Source of the DNA: a virus
IMG/VR virus record: IMGVR_UViG_3300013120_000030
Span: 1-64,000 of that record
Reading direction: 5' to 3' (one strand)
DNA: 64,000 nt
In this document: positions 1-7,654 of the stretch, piece after piece
How the letters are laid out: the number at the start of each line of letters is the position of its first letter
Position numbering within the stretch: the stretch's first letter is position 1
The notes under the pieces: model-generated
What the model was told of the DNA's origin: nothing
Databases searched by the model: none
The model's input: only the letters and a program-made list of their open reading frames with translations
Position numbers and translations under genes: made by a program

Positions 1-330
1 TATATGTAGATAAACATCTAGTACTAATGTTGAACCTTCGGTAAAAGATTCAATCTTTAGCCACCCTGTCATCATTATACGTTGTCCGAAGGACATATAA
101 AATAATTATCAATCATATATTTTAAATAATATATAATAAAGAACACTCATTAAGGGATTCTTCAAGCATGAGCTTGCGAATGCATATAAAGTCGATGAAG
201 CGAAGCGAATCAATACTAACCGTGAAATGCTTCAGCATGAACTTTTTTATTTAACTCTTGACTTTTCTAAGTAATGAGGTATACTTAGTTTATATGTTGA
301 ACCTTCGGTAAGAGTACCAAATGACCAAAT
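1..330. other. Non-coding region with short hairpins and one promoter
   Basis: No convincing gene on either strand. The stretch holds several short inverted repeats: TGTCC-GAA-GGACA near 86, CAAGC-ATGA-GCTTG near 163, ATGCT-TC-AGCAT near 228. An 18-base direct repeat (begins ATGTTGAACC, contains a TTCG loop) occurs at 27-44 and 294-311. A 16-base stretch at 195-210 (ATGAAGCGAAGCGAAT) resembles the repeats at 2133 and 2191. A plus-strand promoter lies at 258-285. The function of the hairpins is unknown; RNA processing, transcription pausing or protein binding are all possible. Confidence 0.6.
258..285 (+). promoter_or_regulatory. Sigma70-like promoter P1, conserved-spacer family
   Basis: TTGACT at 258-263 and TATACT at 280-285 are separated by 16 bases. 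The spacer ends AATGAGG, as in the promoters at 4494 and 7808, so this belongs to one promoter family in the phage. It points rightwards into the 3' end of a minus-strand gene with no plus-strand gene behind it. It could make a short RNA of about 80-90 nt or an antisense transcript. Confidence 0.65.
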
Positions 331-372
331 AAAAAGGGAGAAGCAACCTCAACCCTTAGGCTACTCCTCCCT
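331..372 (-). terminator. Intrinsic terminator of the minus-strand gene
   Basis: Read on the minus strand, a GC-rich stem (AGGGAG at 367-372 against CTCCCT at 335-340, extended inward by AGTAGCC/GGTTGCT-type pairing) is followed by TTTTT and a further T-rich stretch. It begins a few bases after the TAA at 378-380. The plus-strand reading has the same hairpin but a poor U-tract, so it is only weakly bidirectional at best. Confidence 0.75.
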
Positions 373-377
373 AAATC

Positions 378-1676
378 TTACATCCATACTGCAACATCAT
401 CACTTACAGTGTAATCATCCAATTCTTCTTCTATTCCTAAGACCTCATTAATTTTATCTGTTAGTACTTCATCATCTATATCATCTATAGATATTTCTTC
501 ATATACCTGGATGTTTGTATCTTCTACTTTATGGAGATACTTACGTTCTTGCCAAGACTCTTCCTTAAGTTGCTTTCTTCCTAACTCATCTAACCTAAGT
601 CTTAAAGCGTGTTTAATAACATCTACTTCATAGTCTCCATCGTTTGTAGTATCTTCTAGAAGCTCTCTAACTTCGTCTTCTTTAAGCTTCCATATAGGTG
701 TTCCATCTATCTTCCAGAAGTTTGTTACCCAATTGTGGTCTTCAGCTTCTGTAACGTCTTCTACTGGTTCATGCATTACCCATACTTTGTATTCGTGGTC
801 TTCCCCAGTAGGCACTGTTACTTCCTGATTCAATGCATTAAACCATACCCACTCTCTACTCTTATTACACTCTGATAAAGCTTCATATTCTGAAAACTCT
901 CTGCCGGTTCCCTTCTCAACGTATATGTGATATGTTTTCTCGTGGGCTCCATCTAAACTTGATACATAATCAGTCTTACCTATTCTCCATGGAGATCTCT
1001 TAACTGCACATTCATGTATTAACTTATCTTTAGTAGCAGTAAAAATAATTTGATTACTTCCACAACAAGGACACACTTTCTCAATTCCCTGAGTCTTTCT
1101 ATCATCATATTCAGGGTCATAATGGTCTAAAGGTATCCAATGTGTACTATCTAAAGGTACTATGCTATCATTCCATACTTCTACTGTGTCTATCACCCTG
1201 TTACTATGTGTTACACTATACCTATCTGCTTGATACTTCATGTACAAGTCACTTAGTACTCTATGCATTACCGGATACCATTTATTCTTCCTATCTTTGT
1301 TAGCATATAAGTGTGGCCTTTCATATAACTCAGGATTTCTTTGATGTAGAGCTTCTTCTTCCTGGAGTGCTTTCTTATTAGCTACAACATCTACCATGTT
1401 ATGGATATTAGTCCATTTACCTGTCTTGGTCATGAAACTTCCTGACTTATACTTACCATCTTCTCTCTTAGTCTGTTCCATCATTGGATTTACTATAAAA
1501 GGTATTCCGTTATAATGGCCTATAAGTCCTGCCTTTGACATGGTTTCCCATATGTTTCCTACTTCTTGAGATTCTTTCTCATCTCTTATTCTTGTGTGTC
1601 TTCCTGCTTCTGATACTAAACATGAATTGTCTGTACAGTTACTCATTGTTGTTTCTGACATTGATATTAAATTCAT
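378..1676 (-). CDS. Hypothetical protein with a zinc-ribbon-like Cys cluster
   Basis: A 432-residue protein that I do not recognise. The start at 1676 is chosen because it has an AGGAGT ribosome binding site at about 1681-1686, in the same leader pattern (TATAGGAGT) as the neighbouring minus-strand genes; the frame stays open 17 codons further up without such a site. Mid-protein there is a CPCCG followed about 20 residues later by HEC, which could bind zinc. The C-terminal third is very acidic (runs of D/E) and ends in VAVWM. No signal peptide or membrane segment is evident. It lies alone between a terminator and a long non-coding leader, opposite in direction to the virion module, which would suit an early or accessory gene. 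Function not inferred. Confidence 0.8.
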   Translation of the reverse strand: MNLISMSETTMSNCTDNSCLVSEAGRHTRIRDEKESQEVGNIWETMSKAGLIGHYNGIPFIVNPMMEQTKREDGKYKSGSFMTKTGKWTNIHNMVDVVANKKALQEEEALHQRNPELYERPHLYANKDRKNKWYPVMHRVLSDLYMKYQADRYSVTHSNRVIDTVEVWNDSIVPLDSTHWIPLDHYDPEYDDRKTQGIEKVCPCCGSNQIIFTATKDKLIHECAVKRSPWRIGKTDYVSSLDGAHEKTYHIYVEKGTGREFSEYEALSECNKSREWVWFNALNQEVTVPTGEDHEYKVWVMHEPVEDVTEAEDHNWVTNFWKIDGTPIWKLKEDEVRELLEDTTNDGDYEVDVIKHALRLRLDELGRKQLKEESWQERKYLHKVEDTNIQVYEEISIDDIDDEVLTDKINEVLGIEEELDDYTVSDDVAVWM

Positions 1677-2480
1677 AATAACTCCTATAAAAAATTGAAG
1701 ACCAATCTTAAGTGCGTTATTGCACATTCGATATATTCACTTAGACTTTACTGTCTATGTCTTCGTTTAAAACCGCTCTCTGTCGGCTTGCTTCCGACTC
1801 ACATTATGCGCGACTTGATGTCAAGATGTTAAATTGGGGGAACCGTGTTAGAGTTTGTTGTGGTCATACACGGTGAATGCGCTTAATGTCGACAGATAAT
1901 GTTCTTATCCATTGACCATTACTAACATCACATATGACCGCTACAAAGTCTTACATGGGGGAACCGATTTAATGTCTTTACATCAACCAAGGCATAATGT
2001 ATATTTTGGGAAGCCGAGAGAGAGAGAAACAATCTCTCAACCTACCAATGTGTTCTGTATTGTTCACTATATATCGCCTTACGAATCTACCACCACATAA
2101 GCCCATATGGCGTATGAATATATACATATATGATGAACGAAGTGAATCGATTCTTATGGGTGAGAAACTTTAGTTTCGAACGTAGTTCGCATGAACGAAG
2201 TGAATGTATAATATATCAATGAGGACTTCAGTCCGAATACATTCCTACAGTGGAGGAACTTTAGTTCCGACTATGCTTTGTCCGGGAGTCTCTACCTGTT
2301 AGTAGTGTCCGGGAGTTATGAAGAAAGGGGCTATTAACCCCTAATCTTCTAACCGTAATACTGCTCTGATGATTCATAATAGTTATTACGTATTCCAACA
2401 GTGTAATATCTACATTCAGAAGGCAGTATGGCATTACTCATTTAACTGTATCTGTAGTTGTTTCACTAACAGTTCGTCGT
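1677..2480. other. Long non-coding stretch with clustered hairpins and repeats
   Basis: About 800 bases with no supported gene. Hairpins: GTCGG/CCGAC at 1782-1798, CTTGA-TG-TCAAG at 1814-1825, CCGTGT/ACACGG at 1843-1873, GAAACT-TT-AGTTTC at 2164-2177, CGAAC-GTA-GTTCG at 2177-2189, GGACT-TC-AGTCC at 2223-2234, GGAACT-TT-AGTTCC at 2255-2268. Direct repeats: TGGGGGAACCG at 1835 and 1956, ATGAACGAAGTGAAT at 2133 and 2191, GTCCGGGAGT at 2280 and 2307. It lies between two minus-strand genes and may be a structured leader, a small-RNA region or a replication or packaging signal; the sequence alone does not decide. Confidence 0.55.
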
Positions 2481-2537
2481 TTAACGCTTGGTCTTGATTG
2501 TGATGTTTAATTCTTGTTTCATTGTAATATTGTTCAT
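2481..2537 (-). CDS. Possible 18-residue micro-ORF
   Basis: ATG at 2537 is preceded by TATAGGAGT, the same leader as at the confirmed minus-strand genes, and opens an 18-codon frame (MNNITMKQEL...) ending at TAA 2481-2483. Just downstream in another frame there is a Q/N/E-rich, protein-like stretch ending LQIQLNE without its own start. Either this is a leader peptide, or a longer small protein has been broken by a frameshift. Weak support beyond the ribosome binding site. Confidence 0.3.
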   Translation of the reverse strand: MNNITMKQELNITIKTKR

Positions 2538-2590
2538 TATAAACTCCTATAAAAGATTAAATATTTAGTTATATGTGATGATGGTCAATG

Positions 2591-3124
2591 TTACTCTACT
2601 ACAACTCTATTGGTATCACAGTACTTCATAAATGCAGCTACCTTATTCTTAAAGTTACAATCATTCACAGTTAGTACCTTAGTTGTTACTACGTATCCCT
2701 TATCTACCATAGCACCACTGATGTTACCACATGATACACTCCAAGTATCCTTAGGTACTTTCCTATAGAACGCTTTAGTAAGCGGGTTATTATATACCAT
2801 GATATGTCCATATAGTCCACATGTACCACTAGGTTCTAACATTACTATTGTACACCTCATATCTACTACTTTCTCTTGTGTGTGTACTTTAATGTCATCG
2901 TTCATTATACCATGTACTGCATCCTTCCTTACTTTGTACACATATGGCTTATCGGCTAGTATGTACGTGTTAGCTTTATTGTATGGTACTAGTACACGCC
3001 ACACATTATGCATCTTAGTAACTAGATATTTAATACCATCCTTGGATACTTCACGTCCGCTTCTTGTGTTGTATGTGTATGATATACTCTTACTGGTTGA
3101 TGTTATAACTGTAATAATAGACAT
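2591..3124 (-). CDS. Hypothetical protein
   Basis: A 177-residue protein, not recognised. The start at 3124 (MSIITVITS...) has an AGGAGT site a few bases upstream, whereas the 13-codon upstream extension has none. The sequence is rich in beta-branched residues and K/Y, with four scattered cysteines and no obvious catalytic motif, signal peptide or membrane helix. It sits in the same orientation as the 58-residue membrane gene and the 432-residue gene and shares their leader type, so the three are probably one minus-strand group of accessory or early genes. Function unknown. Confidence 0.75.
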   Translation of the reverse strand: MSIITVITSTSKSISYTYNTRSGREVSKDGIKYLVTKMHNVWRVLVPYNKANTYILADKPYVYKVRKDAVHGIMNDDIKVHTQEKVVDMRCTIVMLEPSGTCGLYGHIMVYNNPLTKAFYRKVPKDTWSVSCGNISGAMVDKGYVVTTKVLTVNDCNFKNKVAAFMKYCDTNRVVVE

Positions 3125-3192
3125 AGATACTCCTATGTTAAAAGGTTTAAATAATACATACATATATATGTGATTGATTTGGTTATGTTATA

Positions 3193-3369
3193 TTAATACG
3201 TACAGTACTCTACTAATGCCCATATAGCAGTGGCAGCCACTACTAACTTAAGGTAAGCCATTGATACTTTACATCTCTTCTTATTAGCATACTTATACTT
3301 ATATGTACGCTTAGTACTGTTAAATCTACCATTCTGTGCTCTTGATACTACATTACTTCTTTTAGACAT
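3193..3369 (-). CDS. Small single-pass membrane protein, hypothetical
   Basis: A 58-residue protein starting MSKRSNVV, with an AGGAGG site at about 3375-3380 on the minus strand. The first ~40 residues are strongly basic (KRTYKYKYANKKRCK), followed by a hydrophobic stretch LKLVVAATAIWALVEY that could be one membrane helix near the C-terminus, ending EYCTY. The basic N-terminus followed by a hydrophobic stretch suggests N-in topology. No family is recognised; phage small membrane proteins include holin-like, superinfection-exclusion and host-takeover factors, but nothing here picks between them. Confidence 0.65.
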   Translation of the reverse strand: MSKRSNVVSRAQNGRFNSTKRTYKYKYANKKRCKVSMAYLKLVVAATAIWALVEYCTY

Positions 3370-3575
3370 ACTGTCCTCCTATAAAGTTTAAACATTAAAG
3401 TTACAAAACAAAAGACCCCGTCACCGAGAAACGTTCTGTTTATTTTATCTATATTAATAATACCTAGTACACACAAACTATCCATTTTCTGTATTATGAA
3501 AAAAAAATCTTGTAAATATCACTATAAGAAGATTTCGCGTATACTATAAAATAGTACAATAATGTACTCGAAACA
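3370..3575. promoter_or_regulatory. Divergent intergenic region
   Basis: This 206-base AT-rich gap separates the minus-strand group from the plus-strand genes, so it should hold promoters for both. On the plus strand GTATACTATAAA lies at 3539-3550, and the same 12 bases recur at 39799-39810 ahead of another gene, but no good -35 box is spaced to it. AGTAC/GTACT at 3553-3568 forms an inverted repeat just downstream that could be an operator. Exact start sites cannot be assigned. Confidence 0.45.
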
Positions 3576-3590
3576 ATGAAAAGAGGTATA

Positions 3591-4202
3591 ATGCAAGTAG
3601 AACTTTACTGTAAAAAGTGTGGAAAAGAAGGCAATGAAAACTTTTGCACTTCTAAAGTAGCAAAGTATAAAAGACCTGGTCGGAAGTCTAACTATTGCAA
3701 AGAATGTCAGAAAGAAGTAGACAAAGTAAGAAGAGCATCAAAAGGCACTACCAATAAAGTTATAGAATGTAGACAATGTGGTGTTAAAGGTGGTAACGAG
3801 TTATTCACACCGTCTAGGTTTAAGTTAGCAAATAAGTATCTTACTTGTAATAAGTGTAGAAGAAAACATCAATCAAAAACAATTAACTATCGTATACGTA
3901 AAAATATGTCTAACCGTATAAAAAGTGCGTTTAAAAGGTATAAGGATCTAAAGAAAGACTACGGAACAATGCAGATGTATGTAGGATGCGATATGTACAC
4001 ATTCTTTAAACATATAGAAGATCAATGGACTGAAGGTATGTCATGGGATAACTACGGTAAGTGGCACTTAGACCACATACGTCCTATAGCATCATTTGAC
4101 CTTACAAAAGATGAAGAAGTAAAAGCTTGCTTTAACTATAAAAATGTACAACCATTGTGGGCAGAAGATAATCTCAAAAAAGGAGATAAATATGAAGAAT
4201 AG
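3591..4202 (+). CDS. Free-standing HNH endonuclease with Cys-rich N-terminus
   Basis: A 203-residue DNA endonuclease, most likely a homing enzyme. The C-terminal ~60 residues carry the phage HNH pattern: WHLDHIRPI (metal and catalytic histidines), then FDL, then NYKNVQPLWAEDNLKKGDK. The N-terminal half has paired cysteines (CKKCG...C, YCKEC, CRQCG...C, TCNKC) that probably form two zinc fingers for DNA binding. The start at 3591 is preferred because AGAGG lies 5-9 bases upstream; an in-frame ATG at 3576 is also possible. It overlaps the next gene by 11 bases. No intron or intein surrounds it, so it appears free-standing. HNH family membership is clear; the homing role is inferred from the abundance of introns and inteins nearby. 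Confidence 0.88.
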   Translation: MQVELYCKKCGKEGNENFCTSKVAKYKRPGRKSNYCKECQKEVDKVRRASKGTTNKVIECRQCGVKGGNELFTPSRFKLANKYLTCNKCRRKHQSKTINYRIRKNMSNRIKSAFKRYKDLKKDYGTMQMYVGCDMYTFFKHIEDQWTEGMSWDNYGKWHLDHIRPIASFDLTKDEEVKACFNYKNVQPLWAEDNLKKGDKYEE

Positions 4203-4485
4203 CTTATACTCTTTAAAAGGTCCCACCTATAGAAAGAGAGGAAAAATGTTTATAGAAGAAGGACTATCGTTACTACAAGAATACGCTTACACAGAGCGTC
4301 CAGAAGACCTAGAAGAAGCTTTAAAAGTACTACGAGAAGGTTCAAGCTCTTTTTTGCCGTCAGTGGCCTCAGAGGAGCTTTCAGAGATACTAGAAGACCT
4401 AGAAGGGCATAGAGCGTCAGGAACTTTAGAGACATTTGTACAAGAAGTAATAGATCGCTTAGATGTTATAGCAAAAGAACTTTAA
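4192..4485 (+). CDS. Hypothetical acidic helical protein
   Basis: A 97-residue protein starting MKNSLYSLKG at 4192 with AGGAG at 4181-4185, overlapping the end of the HNH endonuclease gene, so the two are probably co-translated. The sequence is rich in Leu/Glu with a regular spacing (LEEALKVLREG, LSEILEDLEG, FVQEVIDRLDVIAKEL), predicting an all-helical, perhaps dimeric protein. No recognised domain, signal or membrane segment. A promoter begins nine bases after the stop codon, so it ends its transcription unit or is read through. Confidence 0.6.
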   Translation: MKNSLYSLKGPTYRKRGKMFIEEGLSLLQEYAYTERPEDLEEALKVLREGSSSFLPSVASEELSEILEDLEGHRASGTLETFVQEVIDRLDVIAKEL

Positions 4486-4493
4486 AAAAGGTC

Positions 4494-4522
4494 TTGACTT
4501 TCTTAGGCTAATGAGGTATATT
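4494..4522 (+). promoter_or_regulatory. Sigma70-like promoter P2, conserved-spacer family
   Basis: TTGACT at 4494-4499 and TATATT at 4517-4522 are 17 bases apart. The spacer TTCTTAGGCTAATGAGG is nearly the same as in the promoter at 7808, and its right half is the same as at 258. It would drive the cluster of tiny genes and the tail fibre downstream. The match to host vegetative consensus suggests use by unmodified host RNA polymerase. Confidence 0.75.
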
Positions 4523-4594
4523 ATCAATGCCAGAGGGCTTTAAAAGAGATTAAACTTTGTAAGATAGCCTCCCATGGCTATCGGAAAGAACATT

Positions 4595-4708
4595 ATGGAG
4601 AAAGATATACAAGACATAGACCTAAGGTATGCATTTGCTTTATCAATGTCAGGAGTATCAGTAAGCTTTCAAGAAGAGCGTGAGAAATACAAAGGAGGAA
4701 CCAATTGA
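4595..4708 (+). CDS. Hypothetical small protein
   Basis: A 37-residue frame (MEKDIQDIDLRYAFALSMSG...) ending in a TGA that overlaps the TTG start of the next gene. An in-frame ATG at 4574 would add seven residues, but neither start has a good ribosome binding site; GGAAAG at 4582 slightly favours 4595. The strong AAGGAGG of the next gene lies inside its last codons. Its position just behind the promoter at 4494 and the tight overlap support it as a real gene; function unknown. Confidence 0.5.
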   Translation: MEKDIQDIDLRYAFALSMSGVSVSFQEEREKYKGGTN

Positions 4709-4905
4709 AAACTAACGGAAGGTTTTGCTCTGAGGTTTGTCCGTTTTTATATCCAAACGAATTTCAACAGAATCATATGGAAAAACCAACACAACAACAT
4801 TGGTGTTCCAGATTCAACAAAAGGGTTATACACAACGGGAACCATCCAAAAATCGAGCGTTGCCAAATGTGCTTTGAGCATGAAACAAAGACAACGCCAG
4901 AGTAA
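4705..4905 (+). CDS. Small Cys-rich protein, possible zinc binding
   Basis: A 66-residue protein with a TTG start at 4705, chosen because a near-perfect AAGGAGG lies at 4692-4698. It has five cysteines arranged CSEVC near the N-terminus, HWC in the middle and CQMC near the C-terminus, with histidines nearby, a pattern that fits one zinc site. Its ends overlap or abut both neighbours (4 bases upstream, none downstream), as in a translationally coupled small-gene operon. The family is not recognised. Confidence 0.6.
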   Translation: MKTNGRFCSEVCPFLYPNEFQQNHMEKPTQQHWCSRFNKRVIHNGNHPKIERCQMCFEHETKTTPE

Positions 4906-5061
4906 GTGTTTACTGGCATTATAGGCATGGTCTTTGACCTTCGAGATATTCATTCTCCTGAAGAGTTCACGTGGATGGTCAGAGAAGCTTCTAGTTATCA
5001 ATATTGTATCAAGTGGCAGGGTAAAGACCACGACGTAGGCCTAAAGCCTCAGAAGTTTTAA
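4906..5061 (+). CDS. Hypothetical small protein
   Basis: A 51-residue frame with GTG start at 4906, immediately after the TAA of the preceding gene; the alternative ATG at 4927 gives 44 residues (MVFDLRDIHSPEEFTWMVREASS...). Neither start has a strong ribosome binding site, so translation probably depends on coupling to the upstream gene. The residue composition is ordinary for a soluble protein, but no family is recognised. Confidence 0.5.
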   Translation: MFTGIIGMVFDLRDIHSPEEFTWMVREASSYQYCIKWQGKDHDVGLKPQKF

Positions 5062-5122
5062 ACCTTAAAGACATCAAGTCTAGTAACATATACGTAAAGA
5101 AAGGGACACAGGGAGGCTAGAC

Positions 5123-5278
5123 ATTCAGTGTATAAACGGACAGGAAATAGAAGTTTTTAAACTTCTAAAAGCCTATACTACTCTTTCAGATAGAGTTGAG
5201 CACCTAGAAAGAATAGAAGCTCAACAAAAAAAGATTATAGACGCTTTAGAGAAAGTTATAGAGTACGGGAGTGCCTAA
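5123..5278 (+). CDS. Putative small coiled-coil protein with ATT start
   Basis: The frame is open from a TAA at about 5083 to TAA at 5276-5278 and encodes a convincing heptad pattern (FKLLKAYTTLSDRVEHLERIEAQQ..., then KKIIDALEKVI). It contains no ATG, GTG or TTG. A strong GGGAGG at 5111-5116 is followed six bases later by ATT at 5123, which would give a 51-residue product. ATT starts are rare but known (translation factor IF3 genes). If the start is wrong the gene might be a fragment. Its neighbours are small plus-strand genes ahead of the tail fibre. Confidence 0.4.
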   Translation: MQCINGQEIEVFKLLKAYTTLSDRVEHLERIEAQQKKIIDALEKVIEYGSA

Positions 5279-5309
5279 TCTTCAAGAGTGTCTAAGATAA
5301 GGAGACTAA

Positions 5310-7316
5310 ATGGCATTATCATACACATCAGGTATTTACCTACACTTAGAAGGAACAGACGCACAGGTAACGTCTATACAACGTAATAGAGAGCTAGCCT
5401 GGACAACAGATCTAGAACTATTAAGGTACTTAGACTGTAACGGCCTTGCTCATTACATAGCCTCATCTGGTAGCGGAGGCAGTGGTCTGTGGGACAATCA
5501 TAACGACGAAAGAATAAGACCTAAGAATGGCAAGCAGACTTATGTTGCAGAAAGCTACCTCGCCGGTGTTGTCACAGACGAGACAAAGTTTGTACCTTTT
5601 AACACATTTGCTGACTCAGCAAGTCTATACCTTAGTAACGGTAGCTCAGACAATCCTCTTTACTTACACGCGTATAGTAACGACGGTGCTGACGAGTTCA
5701 TTATATCGAGGAACACTCGAGGAAATGGTACATACCTTAACGATGGACTAGACAAAGCTATTAGGTACTATCAAAGTATGTCAAACTTAGACAGTATTCA
5801 TGTGTTCGACACTGTTAACTCGTCTAACCCTGTGTCGTCCGGTGATGGGATATCTTGGGCTAATAGAGTCCTAATAACGTCTACGGCTACACACATGAAC
5901 GCACTTAACAACGATAGTAACTTTTATATCAAGAGTAACAATCCTGACGTATACTTAATGTATGGTAGTGGTGGCCAGTTAACAACAGGTGCACACGACG
6001 ACATCTTATTCGAGAATGTAAACATCGGTGGCGCTTTATACATGAGCGGCTACAGTACATTTGAGCTAGATGGCACACTAAGGTTCGTTCCTTCAGGCTG
6101 GTTCGAATTTAGAGAGTCAGGTGTATGGAAAACTTTGTCAGGCCAAGAGGTTGTTGGTGGATCTGATAAGCAGGTTCAGGTTAACAGTAATGGCTTCATA
6201 GCAGGATTTTCTGACTTTGTATGGGATTATGATAATGATAGACTAGGGGTAAACACTTCTTCTCCTAGTGTTACCTTAGACGTAAACGGTGTTATTAGAG
6301 GTGCTAAGATAAGAATTTGGGGTAACAATATCATAGAAGATGCTACTGATGCAGAGGCTAACTTACAGTTTAATGTGACAGGATACAATGATGGTTCTTC
6401 ACAGTACAGAAACTGTGGATGGTACGATGGAAAGTTTAATCGAGTAATGTTTTTAAAAGGTCAAACATCTTCTTTAAGATTAGGTGATAACCAAGAGCCT
6501 TCTCCAGGCGTTACTTTAGATGTTAACGGAACAATAGATAACGGATCACTAAGACTGTGGGGTAATAATTTTCTCGAAGCTGGATTTAACGGAGAAGCTA
6601 CTCTTCAAGTTAATCTGTTTGGTTATGATGAAGGAGCTACTCAGTTTAGAAACACTAAGTTTGGTGACGGGAAAGGTTCAGGTTTTGTGTTAATGAAAGG
6701 ATCTACTAAGAGTACTAGGTTCGGAGATGACTCTGACCCAAATTATACAGTAGATGTAGAAGGTGATTTTAAATCAGGATCTTCTTCTGATAACACTAAT
6801 ATAAGTATAAGCGGACTAATAGATCCTGTTGGCACTCGCGCAGGTTTAAGTAGAGCAGAACTATCTGTTTCTGGTGGTACAACCGGAACAACAATTTCAG
6901 CTCTAAATACATGGACAAAGTTAACAGGATGGACAAGTGCTTTAAATAACGGTAAACTTGTAGCTAATGTTACAGGTAATACCATAGATGTTGATAATGC
7001 AGGAATGTATAAAGTTCAAGCCGTAGTACATTATTACTACGATGCTCCAAGTGAAAATAGAGCACAGTACGAATTCATGATAAGAGAAACATCTGGCACT
7101 CCTGTTGAGTATGGTAAAACATTGATGAGAGATTGGCATGAAAATGGTGATGGTGGAACAGATGAAGCGTACGGTCCACCTGTTGTATTAAGTGCTCATA
7201 TACCTTGTACAGCTGGTGATGAACTAGAAGTAAGTGTTAAACAAATCTCTGGTACACTAGGAGTTGTACTAAATGGGGGCACGTTTACTGCAGAAAAAAT
7301 CGGAGGATTAACATAG
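5310..7316 (+). CDS. Tail fibre / virion surface protein
   Basis: A 668-residue protein beginning MALSYTSGIYLHLEGTD after an AAGGAGA site. The composition (Gly, Ser, Asn, Thr, few charged runs, no Cys except near 45, 370 and the C-terminus) is that of phage fibres. Two paralogous blocks of ~75 residues each open with VTLDVNG and contain RxWGNN(I/F) and a later FRNxxF-type stretch (about residues 325-400 and 405-475). The last ~130 residues (NTWTKLTGWTS... NAGMYKVQAVVHYYYD... GGTFTAEKIG) look like a C1q/TNF-type jelly-roll head, common at fibre tips. It probably contacts the host surface. Separated from the other fibres by the RNR region, which suggests the metabolic genes were inserted into an older adhesin region. 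Confidence 0.7.
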   Translation: MALSYTSGIYLHLEGTDAQVTSIQRNRELAWTTDLELLRYLDCNGLAHYIASSGSGGSGLWDNHNDERIRPKNGKQTYVAESYLAGVVTDETKFVPFNTFADSASLYLSNGSSDNPLYLHAYSNDGADEFIISRNTRGNGTYLNDGLDKAIRYYQSMSNLDSIHVFDTVNSSNPVSSGDGISWANRVLITSTATHMNALNNDSNFYIKSNNPDVYLMYGSGGQLTTGAHDDILFENVNIGGALYMSGYSTFELDGTLRFVPSGWFEFRESGVWKTLSGQEVVGGSDKQVQVNSNGFIAGFSDFVWDYDNDRLGVNTSSPSVTLDVNGVIRGAKIRIWGNNIIEDATDAEANLQFNVTGYNDGSSQYRNCGWYDGKFNRVMFLKGQTSSLRLGDNQEPSPGVTLDVNGTIDNGSLRLWGNNFLEAGFNGEATLQVNLFGYDEGATQFRNTKFGDGKGSGFVLMKGSTKSTRFGDDSDPNYTVDVEGDFKSGSSSDNTNISISGLIDPVGTRAGLSRAELSVSGGTTGTTISALNTWTKLTGWTSALNNGKLVANVTGNTIDVDNAGMYKVQAVVHYYYDAPSENRAQYEFMIRETSGTPVEYGKTLMRDWHENGDGGTDEAYGPPVVLSAHIPCTAGDELEVSVKQISGTLGVVLNGGTFTAEKIGGLT

Positions 7317-7344
7317 TACTAAAAACTTTAAAAGAGGAGACAAA

Positions 7345-7521
7345 ATGGACTTAATGTCATTGATAACAGAAACTGTAGACAAAAGTATAGACTTACTAAG
7401 TCTAGTAAAACTAATGAAACTAGAACTTATACGTATAGCTAACGAGAATACTGCATTGAAAGCAGAGATAGTACAGAAAGATCAAATTATTGAAAGACTA
7501 GGTAATGAAAGCGACGAATAA
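7345..7521 (+). CDS. Small coiled-coil protein
   Basis: A 58-residue protein (MDLMSLITETVDKSIDLLSL...) with an AGAGGAG site eight bases ahead. A long amphipathic helix follows (LKLELIRIANENTALKAEIVQKDQIIERL), so it is likely to form a coiled-coil oligomer. It overlaps the next gene by 17 bases. It follows the fibre gene closely and could be a small virion or chaperone-like accessory, but nothing in the sequence proves this. Confidence 0.55.
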   Translation: MDLMSLITETVDKSIDLLSLVKLMKLELIRIANENTALKAEIVQKDQIIERLGNESDE

Positions 7522-7654
7522 CGGTATTCAATTTAGTCCTCCTAAGAAGAAGGAGGCTGCACCTATGGTAGATCCACATAGTGTGTACCTTAAGACTATA
7601 ATTCGGCAGAATGCAGAGATTATAGAACTTTTAAGAGAGATAAAGGATAAGTAA
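7505..7654 (+). CDS. Small hypothetical protein
   Basis: A 49-residue frame overlapping the previous gene's end and the next gene's start (TAATG at 7652-7656). It has a basic, proline-containing N-terminus (FSPPKKKEAAP) and a C-terminal helix (YLKTIIRQNAEIIELLREIK). A second in-frame ATG (MVDPHSVYL) with AGGAGG upstream inside the gene may be the main start, giving 29 residues. The overlap on both sides supports translation; function unknown. Confidence 0.5.
   Translation: MKATNNGIQFSPPKKKEAAPMVDPHSVYLKTIIRQNAEIIELLREIKDK

Noticed and set aside
1912-2100. 62-codon plus-strand frame in the long non-coding stretch
   Set aside because: It starts with TTG without a ribosome binding site, has an atypical composition and covers several inverted and direct repeats; more likely chance.
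2799-3173. 124-codon plus-strand frame opposite the 2591-3124 gene
   Set aside because: It lies fully antisense to a gene with a good ribosome site and has none itself; hydrophobic composition is what the complement of a K/V-rich gene gives.
1-3575. Possible tRNA genes in the non-coding left end
   Set aside because: Hairpins are short (5-6 bp), and no T-arm GTTCRANNC with matching acceptor stem was found.
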